From CAZGSV01 sp964528605 (GTDB lineage Bacteria; Armatimonadota; Zipacnadia; CAZGSV01): a stretch of 11,601 nt of DNA. A program made the position numbers and the translations under genes. The stretch's first letter is position 1; each line of letters begins with the position of its first letter. The stretch lies in assembly GCA_964528605.1 (NCBI GenBank), contig CAZGSV010000103.1, positions 1 through 11,601 on the forward strand. Direction: 5' to 3'. Below the pieces are notes generated by a model. It was not told the origin of the DNA. It was given only the letters and a program-made list of their open reading frames with translations, and made no database searches. Below, one piece after another: positions 7,042 to 11,601 of the stretch.

Positions 7042-10000
7042 CTATCGGTTCCCGCCCTCAGGAGGGCGGCGCCGCAACAACCGGCGATTCATCCACACGG
7101 CCAGGTCGTCGACATAAGTGTGCATGATGGGGATGTCCAGCAGGCTTAGGATGGTGCCCACCAGCAGCCCTCCAATGACCACCGTGCCCAGCGGCGAGTA
7201 GGCGTCTATGCCCGTCTTGGGGAAGAACGCCACCGGCACCATCACGATGATGGTGATGATCGAGGTCATAAGAATCGGCCGCAGGCGTTCCGGGCAGGCG
7301 CGCACCACCGCCTCGTTGCGCGGGATGCCCCGTGCCCGGTATTGCAGGATCAGGTCAATCAACAATATGGCGGCCGTCAGGTCCATCCCGCTGACAATGA
7401 TGACCGCCATTATGGACACCGTGGAGAAAGCCTGGTGATTGAGCCAGAGCAGGAAGAAGACTCCGGACAGCTCCAGCGGCAGCGAGAAGACCATCTGCAG
7501 CGGTTGCAGGAAACCGCGGAACTGCGCCGCCAGCACCAGCAGCATGAAGAACACTGCGACCGCCAGGCCAATCAGCAAGCGGCGGAAGGAGTCCATCATC
7601 TGGGTCATGTCGCCGCGCATCTCGATCCCGTAGCCCGGCGGGAAGTTCACCTTCTCCATGATGTGCCCGGTCAATCCCATTGCCAGGTCCATAGAGGGCG
7701 GCCCCCCGATGCGGTAGAAGCCCAGCAGGCTCACCACGCGCCGCAGGCCGTCGTGCTCTATCAGCGTGGGCGCCTGCCGCAACTCCACCTCCGCCACTGA
7801 CTTGAGCGGCACCTGCACGCCGCCCATGCCCGTTAGGTAAAGCCCCTCGATGTCCTCAGGGGACCGGCGCTCCACAGCCGGATACCTGAGCAGCACCGTG
7901 TTCTGCCGGATGTTCGGCAGTCGGTAGAACTCGCTGGTGAGGCCGCCCCGCAGCGCATAGTAGGCCTGCTGCGAGACTTCCTCGGGGGTCAGGCCCATCT
8001 CCTGCGCCCGGGTCGGGTCAACCCGTATCTCATAATCAGGCACCCCTTCCACCCAACTCGTTACGGGCTGGTACATGCCTGGCGTCTCTTTGGCTACCTG
8101 CAGTGCCTGCTGGCCCATCTCGGAGAGGATACGCAGGTCCTTGCCGTACAAGAGCAGCGACACCGGGGCCTGAGCCGTGGCCATTACGTCCGCCCCCATC
8201 TCCTCTATCTGGAAGCGACGAATGCCTGGGACGGTCTCGAGCGCCTCCTTCTGGACACCGTCAATGACCTCCCAAATGGTGCGGCGGCGGGCGTCTTTGT
8301 CGCTCAGGGTCAGCATCATGGTGGCCGCGTTCGCCTGTGGCATGGCGTAGCCTGTGTAGAAGGGGCTGAACGACTCGAACATGGTCTCGGCGCCGATCTC
8401 GACGGAGGCGTCCTCGATCTCCGGATACTTGGCCATTATCCCTTCGATCGCCTGCATGGTTTGCTCGGTGCCCTCGAACGAGGTGCCGGGTTGCGTCTCG
8501 AGCACGGCATACGCCTGCCCCACGTCCGCCAGCGGCATCATCTCGCTCCCGATGAAATGGTAGAAGCCCAGGCCGATGGCGATGGTGCACAGAATGCGCG
8601 CCATGTTGCTGAAGCGGTGAAGGAGCAGCCAACCGATCAGCCGCCGGTAACCATTCTCCAGGCGGTCCAGGGCCACCTGGAAGGGATTGAGTATCCCTCG
8701 GTAGAGCCAGGTGTTGCGCTCCGCCGCTAGTTGCTCGTGGGGCTTAAGGATGTTGGCCGCCATCACCGCCGTCAGGGTGAAGGACACCAACATCGAAGAG
8801 AGCAGACCGAAGACTAGGGGCCAGACCAGCCCCACAAACATCAGTTGCACGATTCCACCGCAAACCAGCAGCGGCGACAGCGCCAGGCACAACATGAACG
8901 TCGAGGCCATCACCGCGCGCCGCACCTCAGTGATGCCCTCGATGGTCGCGGTCTTGGGGTCCTTGCCCATGCGCATGTGCCGCTCGACCGCGTGGATGTC
9001 AATGATGGAGTCGTCCACCAGCCGGCCGATGCACAGCAGGAGGCCAATCAAGGTGGAACTGTTGAGACTCATCCTCAGCGGCATCAGGCACAGAACCGCC
9101 ATGGCCAAGGAAATGGGAATGGTGGTCATTGAGATTGCCGTTCCCCGCCACTCCCCCAAGAAAAGCAGCACCGCCAGGCCGGTCAAGAGAATCGCTAGCC
9201 CCAGTTCCTCGAACATGTTGCGGAACAGGATGCCGACGAAGTGCGAGTTGTCGTACGCCACCTCAAAGTGGACGCCTGGGTTCTCGGCCTCCAGTTGCCG
9301 CACCACCTTCGTCGCCGCCGGCACCACATGCGCCGAACTGGCCCACGGGTCTTGAATCACCGAGACCTCGATGGCCGGCGTCGCTTTGCCCTTCTCGAAG
9401 AAGTGGTAGGCGCTTCGCCGTTCCCAATGCGTGTCCACCACCGTCGCGACGTCACGCACGTAAACCGTGCGCGGGCCCTGCAACGGCCCGCCGGCCGCCC
9501 GCCCCATCTGACCCATGGCCCCGGGGGTGACCGCCGCAACGGGGTAGTTTGCCACCGTCTGCGCGTCCCGCGCGCGGGTGTCCAGACGGACGATGGCCTC
9601 GCTGCCCCCCCGCGTCAGCGCGCCGCCGGGGCGCGACACGTTGTGCCGGTCAATGGCGTCCCGCACGTCCAGTATCGAGAGCCCGTAGGCGGCCAACTTC
9701 TCCCGGTCCACGATCACCTGCAACTGTCGGCGATAGCCCCCGAACGGAACGACTGAATACACGTTGGGCACGGACTTCAGGCGGTTGACCACCTCGTTGT
9801 CCGCGAACTCCCGCAGTTTGGTCGGCTCCCAGCCCTCCCCGGTCAGAGCATAGGAAAGTATGGGAACGTTTAGGGGGTCAATCGCCAGCACCCAGGAAGG
9901 CTTCAGGTTGGCGCCCGTCATCGGCAGGTTCGCCTGAGCGAAGTTCATCAGCGACTGCACGTCGAAGAGCGCCTTGGCCATGTTTGTGCCGTAGGGAAAC

Positions 10001-10323
10001 TCGAGGGTGACGATGCTGAAGCCGTCCTGCGAGGTGGAGCGGAGGTAGCGCAGCCCTTTGATGTTGACCAGCGATTCCTCGATGGGCTTGCTGAGGTACA
10101 ACTCCATCTCTTCCGCGGAAAGCCCCGGCATCATGGTCACCACCCCGATCATGGGGCTCTCCACGTACGGCATCATCCGCCTAGGCATCAGGAATCCGAT
10201 GGCAAGCACGGCCAGAACCAGCACCCCGGCATAGAAGGACATAACCATGTAGGGGTGCTCGATAGACCAACGGACGATGTTGAAGCCGGTCGGCCTCCCT
10301 GGCGTTTCGTTTGCCACGCTCAT
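7042..10323 (-). CDS. RND-family efflux permease (inner membrane proton-driven pump, 1093 aa)
   Basis: Family pumps form trimers that move substrates from periplasm or membrane to the channel, driven by proton influx. The length and layout are standard: TM1 at about 25-47, periplasmic loop 48-370, TM2-6 at about 372-522, TM7 at 572-592, second loop 593-912, and TM8-12 at about 913-1064. TM4 keeps the paired acidic residues (Asp437, Asp438) within the motif GRLVDDSIID, resembling the HAE-type LVDD motif rather than that of classical CzcA. TM10 reads GMDLTAAILLID (979-990), where the AcrB-type lysine is replaced by Thr983 and a new Asp981 appears. Methionines lie in the second loop (648, 661, 669, 670, 709, 714). 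The partner adaptor points to copper or silver, but the permease alone does not settle metal versus drug. The ATG at 10323 is 22 bases after the adaptor stop, with a weak GGAG ten bases upstream. Confidence 0.95.
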   Translation of the reverse strand: MSVANETPGRPTGFNIVRWSIEHPYMVMSFYAGVLVLAVLAIGFLMPRRMMPYVESPMIGVVTMMPGLSAEEMELYLSKPIEESLVNIKGLRYLRSTSQDGFSIVTLEFPYGTNMAKALFDVQSLMNFAQANLPMTGANLKPSWVLAIDPLNVPILSYALTGEGWEPTKLREFADNEVVNRLKSVPNVYSVVPFGGYRRQLQVIVDREKLAAYGLSILDVRDAIDRHNVSRPGGALTRGGSEAIVRLDTRARDAQTVANYPVAAVTPGAMGQMGRAAGGPLQGPRTVYVRDVATVVDTHWERRSAYHFFEKGKATPAIEVSVIQDPWASSAHVVPAATKVVRQLEAENPGVHFEVAYDNSHFVGILFRNMFEELGLAILLTGLAVLLFLGEWRGTAISMTTIPISLAMAVLCLMPLRMSLNSSTLIGLLLCIGRLVDDSIIDIHAVERHMRMGKDPKTATIEGITEVRRAVMASTFMLCLALSPLLVCGGIVQLMFVGLVWPLVFGLLSSMLVSFTLTAVMAANILKPHEQLAAERNTWLYRGILNPFQVALDRLENGYRRLIGWLLLHRFSNMARILCTIAIGLGFYHFIGSEMMPLADVGQAYAVLETQPGTSFEGTEQTMQAIEGIMAKYPEIEDASVEIGAETMFESFSPFYTGYAMPQANAATMMLTLSDKDARRRTIWEVIDGVQKEALETVPGIRRFQIEEMGADVMATAQAPVSLLLYGKDLRILSEMGQQALQVAKETPGMYQPVTSWVEGVPDYEIRVDPTRAQEMGLTPEEVSQQAYYALRGGLTSEFYRLPNIRQNTVLLRYPAVERRSPEDIEGLYLTGMGGVQVPLKSVAEVELRQAPTLIEHDGLRRVVSLLGFYRIGGPPSMDLAMGLTGHIMEKVNFPPGYGIEMRGDMTQMMDSFRRLLIGLAVAVFFMLLVLAAQFRGFLQPLQMVFSLPLELSGVFFLLWLNHQAFSTVSIMAVIIVSGMDLTAAILLIDLILQYRARGIPRNEAVVRACPERLRPILMTSIITIIVMVPVAFFPKTGIDAYSPLGTVVIGGLLVGTILSLLDIPIMHTYVDDLAVWMNRRLLRRRPPEGGNR

Positions 10324-10345
10324 CTGTCGGCGGCTCCGCTACCCC

Positions 10346-11601
10346 TCAGTGCTTGTGGCCCTGGTGCGACATTCCCTGCACGTTGTGCTCCGTGCCGGAC
10401 ATTGCTTCGTTGCCTGTGCCCTTTTTGGGGTTCGTCTCCGGCGTCTCGTGGCTCATGCCCGGCATTGCTTCCTGCCCGCGGCCCTCTTCCTGCGTCATTC
10501 CGCTCGTCCCGTGCTCCATCCCTGGCATCGCCGCGCCCGCGGGCGGCGGCGGCAACTGCAGAGGCCCCTCCTTGCCCCAGGCGGTCACGAACACCGGGTT
10601 GCCCTCTCGGAGCTCTTCGTAGCCGGCGTAGATGACCTGGTCGCCGGGGCTCACGCCGGTCACGATCTCCGCGCGCCCGCCCCCCCGCAGCCCGACGGTG
10701 ACCTCGGCCAGGTGCGCGCGCTGACCCGTACCGGTCGTCTTGGGCACCAGTTTCATCCCGCATTTCGGGCAGTTCCCGGGCTTGTCGGAGATGACCTCAG
10801 GGTGCATGGGGCAGGTATACTCAACCTGCTCGCTTGCGGACGCCACCACCCACACCGCCTCGCGCACCTTCTCCGCGGTGACGGCACCCGACTCCACGGG
10901 CACGGTCACCAAGGCTTCGAGGGGAACGGTGAGCGCGCGCTCTTTGCGGCCATAAGCGATGTCCACGGAAACGTAGTCGCCAGGCAGCACACGGCGGTCT
11001 CGATTCGGCAGGGCGGCCTCAACTGTGCTCGTGCGGCTCTGTGGGTCGGTGGCCGGAAAAACGGAAGTGACTTTGCCCGAGAGCGTTGCGCTTGGCTCTT
11101 TCTGCGTGTGCACCTGCACCGGAGCACCCACCTTGATGAGCGCCGCATCCTTCTCGGCCACGTTCGCCTGCACGCGAATGGGGTCTATCTGCGCGATCTT
11201 GAGGATGCGCATTCCGGGCATGACCAGAACTCCCGGGCTCACGGTGCGCTCCACCACAACTCCCTCGGTGGCCGCGCGGATCTCGGTGTACCCACGCACG
11301 ATGGCATTCGTGGTCAAGGAGGCGCTGGCGCTGGCCAGTTTCGCCTTGGCCTCCGCCTGGCGCGCCTCCGCCGCCTGCACCGCCAGCGCCGCCGCTCTCG
11401 CCTGCGCCTGCACGGAGCGCAGGGACGAGCCGGCCCGGTCTTGGCGCGCAGCCGTGGCGCGCTCCGCGGCCTTAGCCCCTGCTAGGCTCGCCTTCGCCTT
11501 CTCGAGTCCGGCCGAGGCCTGTGCCACCCTCTTCTCCGCGGTCTCAACGTTCGCCTGCTTCCGGCGCACGATCGCCTGTGCGCTGGCCAGCCCAGCCGCG
11601 G
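10346..11601 (-). CDS. RND periplasmic adaptor (CusB/HlyD-like) with heavy-metal-binding module and Met/His tail, N-terminus missing
   Basis: The frame is open to the right edge and 417 residues are visible; the GTG at 11569 is an internal Val codon. In order: an Ala-rich coiled-coil helix (visible 1-98), the second lipoyl half (about 103-135), a beta-barrel (about 136-225), and the membrane-proximal domain (about 223-345). Within that last domain lies a heavy-metal-binding module, Y261-T-C-P-M-H-P-E ... P-G-N-C-P-K-C-G-M to about 287, with Cys263, Met265, His266, Cys277, Cys280 and Met282 as likely ligands. After a proline-rich linker, the final 61 residues hold three degenerate 21-residue repeats rich in Met and His. 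Adaptors bridge the permease and TolC, and modules of this kind occur in Cu/Ag exporters. The missing N-terminus should contain the signal or membrane anchor, first lipoyl half and first helix. First visible gene of the operon, 22 bases ahead of the permease; the promoter is outside the window. Confidence 0.93.
   Translation of the reverse strand, partial: AAGLASAQAIVRRKQANVETAEKRVAQASAGLEKAKASLAGAKAAERATAARQDRAGSSLRSVQAQARAAALAVQAAEARQAEAKAKLASASASLTTNAIVRGYTEIRAATEGVVVERTVSPGVLVMPGMRILKIAQIDPIRVQANVAEKDAALIKVGAPVQVHTQKEPSATLSGKVTSVFPATDPQSRTSTVEAALPNRDRRVLPGDYVSVDIAYGRKERALTVPLEALVTVPVESGAVTAEKVREAVWVVASASEQVEYTCPMHPEVISDKPGNCPKCGMKLVPKTTGTGQRAHLAEVTVGLRGGGRAEIVTGVSPGDQVIYAGYEELREGNPVFVTAWGKEGPLQLPPPPAGAAMPGMEHGTSGMTQEEGRGQEAMPGMSHETPETNPKKGTGNEAMSGTEHNVQGMSHQGHKH
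10349..10531 (-). repeat. Tandem 63-base repeat (three degenerate copies) coding the Met/His tail of the adaptor
   Basis: Visible adaptor residues 357-377, 378-398 and 399-417 begin AMPGMEH, AMPGMSH and AMSGTEH. His363, His384 and His405 are exactly 21 residues apart, and the first two units end in a matching G-x-G/R-x-x-E stretch. At DNA level the units are about 10469-10531, 10406-10468 and 10349-10405, diverged but alignable in frame. This suggests growth of a metal-binding tail by tandem duplication. Confidence 0.75.

Noticed and set aside
10277..11485. Plus-strand open frame of about 400 codons antisense to the adaptor gene
   Set aside because: Its composition is Arg/His/Leu-rich with no domain, and it lies exactly opposite a gene with clear motifs. 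Long antisense frames are expected in GC-rich coding DNA.
11567..11569. GTG as the start codon of the adaptor
   Set aside because: The frame stays open to the edge with the same helical pattern, and a start here would remove the first lipoyl half, first helix and export signal.

Overview
The window is GC-rich bacterial DNA, densely coding, with nine protein genes and no RNA gene, mobile element or CRISPR array that I can see. The host is Gram-negative: there is an outer-membrane TolC-type channel with its RND pump and adaptor, plus three predicted lipoproteins. FG-GAP proteins, PIG-L deacetylases and lipoprotein polysaccharide deacetylases together in high-GC DNA recall planctomycete- or armatimonadete-like environmental genomes. 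That assignment is a guess; no marker gene is present.

Layout. Positions 1-743 (+) hold the end of a membrane protein with a bactofilin-like beta-solenoid remnant. It converges on a small unknown lipoprotein (843-1385, -). Next, all on the minus strand, lies a probable three-gene operon read 4770 to 1515: a signal-less, cysteine-rich FG-GAP/beta-propeller protein (3574-4770) and two tandem NodB-type polysaccharide deacetylases (2504-3535 and 1515-2489). A 170-base divergent region with weak promoter candidates in both directions separates this operon from a PIG-L/LmbE-type deacetylase (4941-5597, +). From 5638 to the right edge, on the minus strand, is a tripartite efflux operon in the order adaptor (truncated by the edge), RND permease, TolC-type channel.

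How the genes fit together. The efflux set should form one complex spanning inner membrane, periplasm and outer membrane. The adaptor carries a CPMHP...CPKCGM heavy-metal-binding module inside its membrane-proximal domain and ends in three degenerate 21-residue Met/His repeats, so copper or silver export is the best substrate guess. The deacetylase pair probably removes N-acetyl groups from an envelope polysaccharide or peptidoglycan. The propeller protein has an in-frame stop just upstream of its start, so no signal peptide was missed; its role is unknown.

I found no clearly new multi-gene system. The most distinctive observations are the metal-binding architecture of the adaptor, the Cys-rich apparently cytoplasmic propeller beside two exported deacetylases, the motif decay in the downstream deacetylase, and the unusual transmembrane helix 10 of the permease. 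No gene-free stretch reaches 300 bases.
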